This document shows positions 25,370 through 39,100 of a DNA stretch of 64,000 nt, one piece after another. The DNA is from Pachypanchax playfairii (taxonomy: Eukaryota > Chordata > Actinopteri > Cyprinodontiformes > Aplocheilidae). The notes below the pieces were generated by a model, which saw nothing but the letters and a program-made list of their open reading frames with translations, did no database searches and had not been told where the DNA came from. The stretch spans positions 596,893 through 660,892 of the forward strand of contig SSNP01000069.1 in NCBI GenBank assembly GCA_006937955.1, written 5' to 3'. Each line of letters begins with the position of its first letter. Within the stretch, counting starts at the first letter, position 1. Position numbers and translations under genes: made by a program.

Positions 25370-25618
25370 AAGTGTGAAGGGCGGAGCCAGCGGTTATAAA
25401 ACGTTCCTCTCTACAACACAGGAGGGATCTAGAAGTGTCACAGTGTTTCCAGAGCGCTGCCAAGTCACAGGCGTTCTGTTTTAGATGCAAGCTCAATCTG
25501 AAGATTAACAAATATAAACCCAAGCCCGAGAGAAACCAGGAACATTTATTTATAGCTTTAAAAAAGCACAAGGACTGTTGCGGGTCAGCCAGCGGACGAG
25601 AAGCGTCTAGTTATTTAG
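25370..25618 (+). promoter_or_regulatory. errfi1: errfi1 core promoter and non-coding first exon
   Basis: A GC-box-like GGGCGGAGCC at 25,379-25,388 is followed by a canonical TATAAA at 25,395-25,400, so transcription should start near 25,425-25,430. The presumed first exon then runs to TTATTTAG, followed by the strong splice donor GTGAGT at 25,619. It has no long open frame. A non-coding first exon followed by three coding exons is the known gene structure of ERRFI1 in vertebrates, which supports the link to the coding exons 2 kb downstream. Confidence 0.6.
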
Positions 25619-27567
25619 GTGAGTTCAGAATGTGATATTAAATGTCTGTTTAGAGCTACATTTAATCCACGTCTTGTATGTCTGTTGTTTTGTACGCGTG
25701 TGCCAACCCAGACGCACATGATGCAACTTCAGATCACACTGTGATCACTTGGATTTTATTTATATATTTCTTTGAATACAGACTAGAACTTTATAATTCC
25801 AGTCTCAACAAAACTCTGATTTAAAAGCAGAATTATGAGCATATGATTCAATTTGTTGATTAAAATCCATTTTAAAACGGAATAATTGTTTTATTCATTA
25901 TATTTCATCTAAATCTGCTCTGATTACCCGTTTATAACCTGGTAAAATCTGAGTGCATGCCTTTTTGTTTTATTTTATTTCTACAACTTTTACTAAAAAG
26001 GCAAAAAAATTTAAAATAAAAAATGATTGTGTACCATCATTGTAGTTGGCATTGCCAAATAGCTGTGTTGTGTGTTGTGGCGTGAGTCACCTGCCTGCTA
26101 GAGGGCTTTTAACCATTATTATCTCAATCCGGTAAAGTGAGGAGGTGTGCGCGCTGTTTGCTTGCCGCACAGGTAGAGCGGGTATGGTTGCTCGGAAACC
26201 GCTGCAGGGGTGTCATGAGCGGGGTGTGAACTCCTACTTCCAAGGTCTGAGTGTGTGACTACAACATTCAAACTGTCCAATGATGTCACTGCCAGCATCA
26301 GGAGATCTTCTTCCTTCCAGCACCCATTGACCTGAAAGATTATCCAGTTTTACTCTCATTTGATCAGGAAAAGGTCCAAATAATCTGCACACAAAGCTCA
26401 AAATTAATTGCCTGTCACTATTTCTCCTGAAGTTCTGCATGGCTACATCATTTGTTTAATCCCGTTGCCTGTAAATGCTCCTGTGGTTAACTGCCAGAAT
26501 GAACTGTCTTTGCACCTGTTGCAAGAGGAAGCTCGAGCCCCTTGGGGTTCATTATCAAGGATCATGTTGCTTCCCGTCCCCACCGAACCGAATTGACGGC
26601 CCTGGACTGGGGAGACTGCATGCCTTGTTGGGCAGTTTGGCTGAGGCTGATGCACCCCGTGCTTCCTGTTGTTTTAGAGCTTTGTTTCTCAGCAGCTGTC
26701 AGGTCAGCACATAAATATGGCTCACCGGAGACCAACAGCGAAGGGGCCGTGTGCTTCTCAGTCATCACTCCTACATTATGAGGAGTGTCTGTCAGAGTGT
26801 GCACACACCTACTTTTTCTCCAGAAGAGAAGACCATTTTTGCGCTGTTTGAGTCGATTTTGTTCAAGTATTGTGGTACATGAAGGATTGATTCCTCTGTG
26901 TGCTACAACAACAAACCAAATTATATACAAGTTTTGCATTTATCTTTGTTGTTTTCAGCACATTTCTGATTAGAAGTTCAGCACCTGGCACAAATCAGGT
27001 CAGATTTTTCTTCCAGCATACCTCTGACCCCAGAAACATCAATATGCTGCTATAGGTTCCCACCCCTCTGAATATTGTATTCACTGTTTACTCACCTCTG
27101 ACACATACTTAACATGACACACACACATTCAGGTCACTTGACATGAGAAGCTCTTGCAACATCAGGTGTAGCTCTGGTAACAGAGGGAGCCCCTTCATTT
27201 CCTATTCAAGACGAGCAGGATTGCAGCAACGGAGCGTGGCACAGTCAAGTTTTAAAATAAACTCAACTTATTTTACGCAGTGAACTGAAAACTGAAAGTT
27301 GGCAATCATGCTCAGGATTATGTGGACTCTGCCTTTAAGTGAAATATAAAACCTTGTTTTTCTTTTACCTGAATTTTATTTTTCCGTTTTTTTTGTTTTT
27401 TTTTCTTTTACAATAAAAACAATGAGTACTGCGACTTTAAGAAAACAAAAACGGATTATTTCATGCAGTTTTATTTGGTGTAAGGATTTTCCTTCTTTGT
27501 TGTTCTGCTTGCTGAGAGTTTTTTTTTTTGTTCTGAGTTTTTTTTTTACACTTGCTTTTGCTTTCAG
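25619..27567 (+). other. errfi1: errfi1 intron 1 (predicted)
   Basis: Runs from the GTGAGT donor to a strong acceptor, a pyrimidine-rich tract ending GCTTTCAG at 27,567. No repeats or coding frames were recognised inside. A later acceptor ending TTGATAG at 27,612 is also possible; both give an untranslated leader before the ATG. Confidence 0.5.
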
Positions 27568-27686
27568 TCTTTTCCATCATTTATTCATGACTGCACTTTG
27601 TGTTCTTGATAGACCAGAATCAGGGGCCGCCAGCCGGGTGATCTGAGAGTTTCCTGGCTTTGATGCGATCCAACTGTACCTGGAGC

Positions 27687-29166
27687 ATGTCCACAGTGGG
27701 CCTGACTGCCCAGGAGATCTCTTTTCCCATCGAAAACCCCTTCCTCCGGGGCAGCTACTGTCACAGCATGGCTGGATCCAAACCGTCATGGAGCTACCCC
27801 CATGAGCCCACGGAGAAGTGAGTGTTCAGAGACCAGGTTTAATAGATTTATCAGACATGTTGAAGTGATATGGATTTCTTTTAGTAGCTATAAAGTGTTG
27901 CACAACTCGTGTGAAGCTCTGTTGATCTATAACGGTGTTTGTTCTTTAACAGCTTCTACTTTACCATGAACACTCCAGACATCGATCACAGCTATCGAAC
28001 CCAGCAGAAAGTGACGCCTCCAAGTTATGAGAGTGAGTTCATAACTACTCTGATGATAAACTCTTGATATATTTGCACGTGTGGCCGCGGCAGTGATGTG
28101 ATTGTTGTGTTTCCTGTTGACAGAGCATAAACACAGTCCCAGCTCACAAAGATTACATCGAAAAATATCTCGGCCCACCCAACTCTTCCTGTCCTGCAGC
28201 GCTGAGACACCCACCTCGAGTCCTGCTGATGACGACCAGGTGGTCCCCTCCTTCCAGAAGCTATCAGTCTGTGACTACAGCAGCCCGCCACAGACGCCAG
28301 ACAGATGTTCGAAGCCTCTGCCGCCAATCCCCCCACAAACAGACATTTCCCCCGAGCAGGCTATGGACAGTGAAGTAGAATCTTTCACCAGTACGGATGA
28401 AAGCTGCTGCCTGGTGTCTAGTGTTGACCAGTGTTCCAAATCGTCTTTTCGGTACGGTCTCTCCACCAGAAGGAGCTTAAGGGACTGTGGGCAGATTAAC
28501 CATGCTTACCATGAGGATCCTTCAAGACCACGAAGTCAGCTGCAACTTCAACATCATTCTCAGGTACATCCTGCACAGGAGGTGCGAGAACATTATGAAC
28601 ATCAGCGAAAGGAACCCCCCGTGTCTGTGGTTTGTCAGAAATCGCAGGATAAGGCTCAGAGGCGGCTACGGCGTTGTCACTCCGGTCCAGCTGGCTCTTA
28701 CAACAAGCCCTCACAGCTGCGCTCCACGAGCCACAGACGTCATACCAGCGGCACTGATAAACCAGAAGTGCCACCGCCCGTCCCCCCACGTTTACTCAAG
28801 TCTGAAGAGTGTCGCCGCTGGTCAGCAGAGGTCTCGTCTGGGGCTTACAGCGATGAGGACAAACCACCAAAGGTGCCCCCAAGGGAACCTTTATCCAGTG
28901 GAAGTTCTCGCACTCCTAGTCCCAAGAGCCTCCCCTCGTACATTAACGGGGTGATGCCACCCACTCAAAGCTTTGCACCGGACCCTAATTACGTAAGCGG
29001 TCGGAGTTTACACAGACAGAACAGTAAGGGCTCTCCCTGCATCCTTCCTGTAATGGAGAATGGCAAGAAGGCCAGCACCACACATTACTACCTTCTGCCT
29101 CAGCGGTCAGCTTTTGCAGACTCGCCCTGCGACTGCCACACCAAGAGGAATGTGGATTTAGTTTGA
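27687..29166 (+). CDS. errfi1: ERBB receptor feedback inhibitor 1 (MIG6/RALT), complete coding region in 3 exons
   Basis: The coding exons are 27,687-27,817, 27,953-28,032 and 28,124-29,166. Donors are GTGAGT at both sites and acceptors are TTTAACAG and GTTGACAG; the phases (2, then 1) join into 417 codons plus stop. The start MSTVGLTAQEISFP matches the conserved vertebrate N-terminus. Later landmarks are a 14-3-3-type site RRCHSGPAGS (about 254-262), proline motifs PPVPPR and PPKVPPREP (about 288 and 319), the kinase-binding segment VMPPTQSFAPDPNYV (about 347-361), and the double tyrosine THYYLLP (392-393) that blocks the EGFR kinase site in the known mechanism. It is a cytosolic adaptor that inhibits ErbB kinases after induction by growth factors. 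The tail after YYLLP is only 24 residues, much shorter than the mammalian protein. The identification is firm. Confidence 0.96.
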
Positions 29167-31030
29167 AAGGCTTTAATTGAAGTAGTAGAGGACTCTGTTA
29201 TACATGAGCAAAAACCACTTGATAAAACAGTGAAACTAGACTTGCAACTGTCAAACTGCTGCTTTTACTTTATTTTTTTTATTATTATTTTTTAACTCCT
29301 CCATGTATTCCTAACTCACGTGGTATGTGTGCACTGTATACAGTTACTGTTAATGTTGGAACAGCCAACGCAACCAAGATGCTTCCCGTGAAAACTGTGT
29401 CGGACTAAAAGGTTGCGGGCGAAATCCAACGTTCGTAGAGCTTATTTTTGATATGAGTTTTATTTCATGACATTCATTACTGTACTGTTTGTGCTGAAGA
29501 TGTGGTACAATCAAAGGGTTCAAGCAGGCCTGGAACCTGATGTCCTCAGTGTTTGTGTCTGGAATGGTGGGGATGGATTTTCATGTGATACACAGATTTT
29601 CTTTGATGCTGCTTTTGTATCTTACGAGGGACAAAAGGTCAGTAACCATGTATCACTCGGTATATGAAGTCTAAATCCACACTTTAGTGGATTGTTTTAA
29701 ACAAAATGAAGGATATTAGCACATAAATCTCCACTCTGCTTGCTATTATGTATCAGCACAGAGATGAATTCCTTTCTTGGATGTAGTTTCAGCCTCGTCT
29801 ACCAATGTACATTTTTTTTTTTCCTCATGTTGCACATTGTCCCTGGTAGCTATGCATGTTTCCATTGGAATGTCCAGTGCAGCTTATTTGGTGAAGTTGT
29901 CTGTTGATGAGTTTATGTGTGTGGATGTATGTGGGGTGACATGTTTGTGCTTGTGGTTGTGCTGAGGCGATACCACATAGAGTGACTTTCTGCAATCACT
30001 AGAGAACTTGTTACCGTGTGTTGCTGTGTTTGCAGTGCACATGTTCAATTACCTTTCCCTCTGTGTTCAGGTCTGTTTGGTTGCACAGGAATTGATTTTT
30101 ATTTTTTTAATTTAATGTGAGTCAATATATGCTATTCTAGTCTCAAAGTTTTAGTTTTGGTCAAGCTGTGAGTCAGTTTCTTGAAACAAATTTCTCTTTA
30201 AATCCTACCTCATTTTGATATTCATCCAAAATTTGACTTTTTTTGTTTAATTGGAGCCCTAAAAGTAAAAAATCTGAAATTTTAATGCACAAAAAAAAAA
30301 AAAAAAAAAACAAGCACGTCAAATGTGACCTGACACATCTGCTTTTAATTTGAGTTATACCTTAGTTAAGAGTCACTTCTAACCGGATATCCATAAATAG
30401 AGAGTTGTACATCCTGCGGATCTTAGATCAGCGATGTTAGCCTAACCAGTTAATACACATGCATTACAAAGAAAGTCAGGGTTTACCTGCCTGACACAGA
30501 CTTTCCTGTTCTGCACATGCATTCCTCCCTTATGTGATTGCAGTGGGTGTGGTTTGAAAGACTTTGGCTGCTGGCAGCCAAGAAATTGGATGAATTTTAT
30601 TGTTGTAGATTATTCACGAAACATCAGGATGTTAAAGAAACTGTAGCACATCATATATGGAAGTAAAAACCCTCGGTGTTCAGTTTGGGAAACAGCTAAG
30701 GTCAATCGGTCATTGAAGTATACTTTTCCTCTCCTTCCTTCTCACAAAAAGCCTTAACCCTCCCAACACATTGTTTGTTTCTTTTGGCTCAAATGTTTGA
30801 AATGTTTACATCATACACTATTTAATCTTAAGGTATTTGTATGTCTTATTAGAAAAATAATGAAACTGAATGAAGACTAGTATATCAAGGAATAACTTCT
30901 CTGCTGTGGTTAAGACGTGCACTGGGAGAGCTCAGTATGCTTTGTACAGTATTTAACAATTCCATTTGTTATTATGAACAGTTGAAACGTACATGTGTCT
31001 TTTAAAAGAAATAAAGAAAGATTACTTATT
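29167..31030 (+). other. errfi1: errfi1 3'UTR (predicted)
   Basis: Non-coding AT-rich sequence follows the stop codon, with several ATTTA-type elements and TTTGTACAGTATTTAA near 30,940, and a polyadenylation signal AATAAA at 31,010-31,015. A long AU-rich 3'UTR fits an immediate-early type transcript. The exact 3' end is inferred from this signal. Confidence 0.5.
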
Positions 31031-32329
31031 TATGAGCTTGCTTCAATCTGTTTTTGAAATCAGTCAAGATTGAACTCTACTCAGCTGTTCAGCCTGTTTT
31101 ATCACCCACACACCCTCATGCTGTGCCTTATTGTGACTGGCTGTTATCCAGAGAAAGAAGAGCGACAGGTGCACAGTCTTCCTCTTCCTGGTTAAAACTC
31201 TATTTCCTCTTGCGTGACTGCTTCAAAGCCAGCTCTGAAAAGCCAGCTTTGCACTCACGGGTTGTAATGCTTTAAAACAATGTTTGAAGTGTTTAAGTGG
31301 CGAAAGGCTTCGAGCCCGTGAACCCACATGGAGCAACGGCGGTCAAATAACTACTAACTGAGCAGCAGTTCAGCTGCTGTTACATTATCCACCAAGACCT
31401 CTCAGCGGGGCAATGATTTGTGTTTCTATAGACAAGGTGTTGATTTATTTTGACTTATTTTATTTATGGAAACAAAAGGTTGTAGAACTATTCAGGCAAG
31501 AAACCCTTTCACCTGGTTCAGTCTCAGGTGAGCTGCTTGGAGACGGCAGGAGTGGTAACTATGGCAACAAAAGCAAGACGAACCACTTAGTTTACAGGTC
31601 TGTTAGAGGAAATTAAAAAGCAGTCTAGTTTGAGATGAGCCTCTGAGGAAATGAAAAAAAAAAGCCATTATTTTGTTGCTGTAGCAACACTGAAACTTTA
31701 GGCAGGCGCCCAACTTGTGCAGATTTATTTTCAATAATTTTAGAAGTTTAGTTGTCAGGACATCCTGACATGTTTTGGTCTTAAAGGGAAAGTTAAGACT
31801 ATCTGAAGTGAGTTTTTGTGGAGTAGTTGTAAGTAAGCACTATCTTACCTGCAGTATCAGTTTGGAGAATCAGGGTCAAATTGTTGCTTTCTTGGAACAA
31901 ATTTCCTTTAAAACAGACCAAACTTTAATGCTTGTTTTGAACATTTACATCATCTTAATTTAGCATTTAACAGTTGAACAAATAATGCATTGTAAATTGA
32001 ACAGCTGGAAAAGTTTTTAAGTATATGACAGAAATCTGCTGTTGACTGGGCTCTTTTTTTTTTTTTATTATTATTTTATTAGCAATAAGGTCGACTCACC
32101 CATGAGCGCTCTAAAATACTGACTATTAATAACAAAACTAACTTTAAAAAATCTATCTAAACCATCACTTTGGTCAGAGTTCAGTTCAAGTGTTGAGTTT
32201 AAAATTGGGTTTTAAGCAAAAAAACAAGCTGACCTCCGAGTCAGAATAATAGACTGGCTGATATATGATCAATAAGAAAAGTTTGTTTTAATTTATTCTA
32301 ATGTGTTTGATTACTGCTGCCCCATTAAC
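31031..32329. other. Intergenic DNA, nothing recognised
   Basis: No supported gene or repeat. Confidence 0.4.
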
Positions 32330-32765
32330 AGGCCCAACCGTCAACGTCAGAAGCGTCAAGTTTACATGTAAAGTCTATGGTGGAGTCCGTCAGACCAACG
32401 TCAGAGTCTCTGCGTCGCTTTGTGAGCTTTATGAGCGTCAACTTTTCAAGCGTTTCAGGCGTTGATGCTTGAAACGCAAGCAACGCAGAGGTTCAGCTAG
32501 CTGAACTTTTGATGCTCTTGAAGCAGCATGTCAACCAATCAGAGCATCTCATCGTAGTGACATCACTGCGCGTAACCTGAATGAAAGAGGAAGTTGTCAC
32601 TATGATCCGCCATAGCTCCGAACATCCGATAACAAAGGAAGCCCCGCCTACGTGCTCTTTTTAATGGTCAAGCGTTACAAGCTTCAACTTTCAAGTGTCA
32701 AACTTGGAGCGTTATGAACGTTGCTTGACGCTGACAAAGCGGCAGGTGTGAACGCACCATTGGAG
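32330..32765. repeat. Possible MITE with dispersed GCGTCAA / TTGACGC motifs
   Basis: This 435-base block is GC-richer than its surroundings and has many short related words in both orientations (AACGTCAGAAGCGTCAAG, GAGCGTCAACTTTTCAAGCG, TTGCTTGACGC). It ends CAGGTGTGAACGCACCATTG, a phrase seen at the ends of fish DNA elements. It includes CAACCAATCAGAGC and a short GTAGTGACATCACTGCG palindrome. No clean terminal repeat or target duplication could be fixed. Confidence 0.4.
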
Positions 32766-32884
32766 TCTCTGTTGGTTTGTTAAAGTAATTATTTCTGTTT
32801 TTAAGGTCAAAACTGTTAAACAGCACAAAAACAAATAAACAAGATAAACATTCATCAATTCTCTATTCTCACGTGTTTATGTCG

Positions 32885-33145
32885 GTTCAGAGGCGGGGTC
32901 ACACCTGGACAGGTCGCCAGTCTATCACAGGGCCACACAGAGACAAACAACCTTTAATGAACACATAATCACACCTAATCTCAATTTGGAGTTACCAATT
33001 AACATATCATGTATGTTTTTGGTCTGTGTGGGGGGGCGAAGTCACTGGCTAAAGCCCATGCATGCACAGGGAGAACACGCAAACTCCACACACAATAAAG
33101 CAAAGTTTAAAACCTGGAACCCTGCAGAATGTTAACTCTGCACCT
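32885..33145 (-). repeat. SINE-like repeat, copy 2
   Basis: The reverse complement of the 18.9 kb family, containing GAGGCGGGGTCACACCTGGA, CAGGTCGCCAGT, GTTACCAATTAAC and GGGAGAACACGCAAACTCCA in the expected reversed order. Strongly diverged. Confidence 0.65.
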
Positions 33146-34705
<1,560 letters not shown>

Positions 34706-35002
34706 CCAATAATATTAGCTTCATTCATGCAGCAGATCACATTTTCTGCATTTTGGTAAACTGTCATGCCACTGAATCGTATGTGATGCTAAATGACCAG
34801 AAGGTCACTGGTTCAAATCCTTGTTTTGTATTTCTAAGCATATAGAAAACACTTGCAAATAATAATGTTATTGATCATTTATAATGTTGTAGTGAAGGTT
34901 AGTACTCGGACTTTAGTAAAATAAACAACAACAAAATCAGAATATTCTGTCAAACAATACAGGAATATGAGAAATTATTTATTTTAAATCACAGAAAGTT
35001 TA

Positions 35003-35640
35003 AGTCAAATCAAGTCATTTATTTATAAAGCACATTTAAAAACAACCATTACCAAAGTGCTGTAGTTAACATTTTTAAAGCAACAATTAAACAGTACAAA
35101 TAATATTTTTTTTAAAAGCTCTGATAAATCTTGTCAGAGAAAAGAGGTGAGTTTTCAACCCAGATTTAAAAGTTTCCAAACTTCTGCAGAATCTTATACA
35201 GTATGTGATGGTAAACTGCTCCATAATTTAGGAGCAGCTATTGTCTTTGACTTGTATTTCGGATCTAAAAGCAGCTGATCAGCTGACCTCAGACCTTTCG
35301 CAGGTAAACATTCAGAAGCTCTGCAAGGCACAGAGGAGCAACACCACCAAGAACCTTAAAAATATGCAACAAGACTTTAAAATGTAACCTAAAAGGGACT
35401 GAAAGCCAGCGTAGAACAGAAAGAAAAGGAGTGATGTGATTTATCTTCTTTGTGCCAGGCTGCAAACGAGCAGCAGTGTCCTGCAGCAGCGTCCTGCAGC
35501 AGCGTCCTGCAGCAGCATCCTGCAGCAGCTGCAGATGTTGCAGTGATGAAGGATCAAACCAGCATAAAGGTTGTTACAATAGTCCAGCCTAGAGGTAATA
35601 AAAAGCATTAATAACTCTTTCTAGAGTTAAGGCTTGATTT
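35003..35640 (-). mobile_element. L2/CR1-type LINE 3' fragment, degenerate
   Basis: The - strand near 35,240-35,140 reads KTIAAPKLWSSLPSH and, after a stop, KLLNLG, the C-terminal block of a LINE reverse transcriptase. The 3' end (35,060-35,003 on the - strand) is a tail ending in AAATGTGCTTTATAAATAAA, typical of these elements. Upstream parts (35,640-35,300) are also LINE-like but full of stops. A 13-base tandem repeat sits inside. Confidence 0.6.
35478..35529. repeat. 13-base tandem repeat, four units
   Basis: Three units of GTCCTGCAGCAGC followed by ATCCTGCAGCAGC, inside the LINE remnant. Confidence 0.9.
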
Positions 35641-36160
35641 TCCCAATAGACTTTAATGATGCACAATGAACACAACAGAACTGATCTGTTAATCAAACTG
35701 AAAAGCTCTGTCAAATATGACAAAGAGACTCTTAATGGAGGAAACACATTCAGACAGTTTCCACTGAATTACAATTAATATAAATAAAATTATACACAAA
35801 TAACGCCACAACATAGTGAAAATATTTTCCTGAATGTTAAATATTGTTCCAGCTAATAAGGATCAATATTTCTTTGTTTATTTTTTTGTTTATTGCTAGT
35901 ATTTAAAATTTTCTGAACATCTGTGTAGCATTCTTCTGGAGCTAATGTTCAAAACCTCTGGATGTCTGTATACCCAAAAAAATCATATGAGAACAAAATA
36001 TTTATGATTAGCGTTTAACTTTTTTTTTAGTTAACTTTAACATTTTTCAGACAGTGTATCAACTTTAAATACTTTACAAAACAGCAACAGAAAGATACCT
36101 GAGATCCAGTGTTTTAAAGTTCTAATAACTCATTGGCTTGTAAGTCCCGGAAAATCCAAA
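35641..36160 (-). other. Probable 3'UTR/downstream flank of the mucin gene
   Basis: On the - strand an AATAAA lies at 35,882-35,877, about 280 bases after the likely end of the mucin coding region. No other feature was recognised. Confidence 0.3.
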
Positions 36161-39100
36161 GTTACGCTCCACCTGGGAAACAGTATAATGTTCATATGCA
36201 TGCTGTCGTCATTTCAGGGAAATTACTTGAGTAAAATAGATGAATTAATAAAAAAAAAAAACTATCAGCACTTACTTCTTCCAGAAAAATTTAAAAAATC
36301 CTCCTCAAAAAAGGAGCTGCTTCTTCTCCTAAAAGTAAAAATTAAACATGAATGCACCTTTTACCTTAATAATACTGATAAGAAGACATGCAGATTTTTC
36401 GCTTTATTTCATGAGGAACAAATACCCACCCAAGTCTTCTTCTTTTGACAATAAAAGCAATGAGGATGATGATGATTAGGAGCAGGACTGCAGCTGCCAA
36501 TGATCCAAACAGAGCTCCATAGAAAGCTGGACGTCTGCTGTAAAACTCACACTGAGGACCATAATACTGCTCAAAACGGTTTGAACTGCATCTGAGTGAA
36601 AGATTAATAATGACTAATTACACAAATAAACACTCTAAATAGGGTTAATCCTAAAGGAATTAGATATGTAGACTTACTTGCACACAGGTTTTCCAGTAAT
36701 GTCATTCAAACATTCTCCGTGTTGATGACAGTGATCAGGATTTAATTTGCAAGGTCCAACACACTGCCACTGGCCACTAACCATCTCAGCTGAGTAACCA
36801 GGAAACTGAGAGCAATTCAGAAAAGGCTTCAGGTCCTCAAGTTCTGGATCATGAACAAAATTCATGCAAGTAAATCTTTAAAATCTACACGGTATTTTTT
36901 TTAGTGCAGATACATTATGTGGCATTCTTACTTGTAACTGGAGGCACCTGCAAGGTGGCGTCTTTTAACAGCACGCTGCTGTTCCCAAAAACCTGAGAAA
37001 TGGCTACAAGGTTGTTGGTGTCGTTCAAGATCTCAGACAGCACAACATCAAGCTGAGAGTTTAAAAACTGGATTTGTGTTTCATTGTTTTGATAGTTGTA
37101 CTGAGCCACACTTTCTGCAACAATACTTCCGTTACTATGTTAAAAAGAATGAAAATGGCAGAAGTTTTAGACAAAAATTCATGTTTGATTTGACAAATAC
37201 TGTTTGGTTAAAACTTACGATAATTTGGTGATTTGAATGGTTTTATAAGCTTGTGGTTCTGCCTTTTTACACAGTTTTTCAAGCTGAAACAATAAAATAT
37301 GCAAATAATAGAGTAAATATAAAGGATTCTAGACACTGAACAAAACAAATGATAAACAATCTAAAAAAAACATCTGACATGATGTAAAATTAAACAATAG
37401 AGTAATTAATGAACAATAAAAAAGCAGTACTTCTGGTAACAGTTTTTTGGTAAATGCTAATGATTCAGGTGAGCTTAAATTTTTGAAAGCATCCTGATAA
37501 TTGATGAAGATTTCCAGAGTAAGATTGGCTTTCAGAGTTGGGATGGCTTCAGTATCTGAAAGAAGGTGAAATGAGAGGTAAAAAAAGAACAACACTTCAG
37601 TCCAATAACTTTTTAGATTTTACACATGGACTACGGTGAAATGAACATACCACGTCTTTCCCAGGGACAAAGGGACACTAACTAAAATTTAAACAAGAAC
37701 AAGAAGTGTGCAAATGAAAATGTTGGGGTGTACTTTTTTTATTCTGCCATGCCCTTTTTTTGATATTTTAGTTGATCATTGAATATATATGATCTTACAG
37801 GCTTAAATAACTTTTAAAATACAATATGTCTAAGGTATTTACATCATATAAAAGAGACCCGTAAGGAAAACCCTTTCATCCTTTTCCCCATCAATAGTTT
37901 ATAGCTAATCAGATGGATCTCAAGGTGTTCCCAGGCCAGACAGGACATATAATCCTTTCAATGATTTTGGAGTCTAAATGTGCCTGGAAATCTCATGACT
38001 CTTTTTAACAAGGAGCATCTGCTTTAGTTCAAGCTCCTCCTGGTTCATGGAGTGTCTCACATTATCTCCAAGCCACCCTACAGAGAGTAATCAAAATTTA
38101 CGTGGAAAAAAAGAATAAAGCTTACCAATTTGAGCAGGTAGGTCATTTGGTACAAATGAGCAGGTATCTCCAAAGACAAAGTCTGGACACTGGCACTGAC
38201 ATTTTCCAAGTGTTGCACTGAAGAAACAAGTGCCCCCATTACACAAACAGTCTGTACATTGAGGAGTTGTAGACAGTGTGGTACCATTTGAGAGGGGCAC
38301 AACTGCAGATGTTGACTGGCTGATTGTTGCTGTGTTTGTACTCAAGACATTTGTGGACGTAGAAGTTGATGCTGTTGACGGGATACTAAGGCTGGATTTT
38401 TTGGATGATGTGATTTCAATTGTAGAAGCAAGAGTTGGTTTTGAAGAAACTATAGAAAGTAATGTAGTAGGAGTATTTGGGTTTGGCTGCTGAGATGATG
38501 CTAATGGAGAAGTAGTTTTTAGTTCATTGGTTGTGACAGTGGAAGTGAAACCTGCTGACGTCACAGATGTGAGCTTGTCATTTGCAGCCAGTGATGGGTA
38601 AGACATGGATGATGGATCTAGTCTTGTACTTGGAGATGTTGAGGACGAAATTGCATTACTTGATATAAACCCTTGATGGTTGATTGTCAGGAATGTGGAA
38701 TTTGGAACGTTTGTAGATGTGTCACTTGAATTTGTTGTACCTTTACTGCTGGATGAGTGAGATGTCCTCTCAGACGATATTGTGGTTTGGAAAACATCAG
38801 AAGTTCTTGATTCATTTGGTTCAGTGGATGTTGCAATGGGGGATAGAAAAGATGTATTTGAAATGTTTGTAGTTGTGATAAATGATGAGCGTGAGTTTGT
38901 TGTTTGTACGTTTGTGCTCAATGGGGTTGATGATTCCTTGGAATATGATGTCAAACTGAGGGTGGTCAGTGGTGCTGCTGATTCCATTGACTGTGTTGTT
39001 CCTGTAGATGTAGTGGGTTGAAGAGAAGAAGACTGTATCTCTGTTGGTGAAGACTTAGTTGTAAATGTCTCCTTACTTGCTGATGGATGTTGACCTATAT

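Noticed and set aside
28487..28954. 155-codon frame inside errfi1
   Set aside because: Alternative frame of the errfi1 last exon; the true frame is fixed by splice phase and clear homology.
38278..39021. Open frames on the + strand in the mucin exon
   Set aside because: Antisense shadows of the Ser/Thr-rich coding frame, with no recognisable domain.
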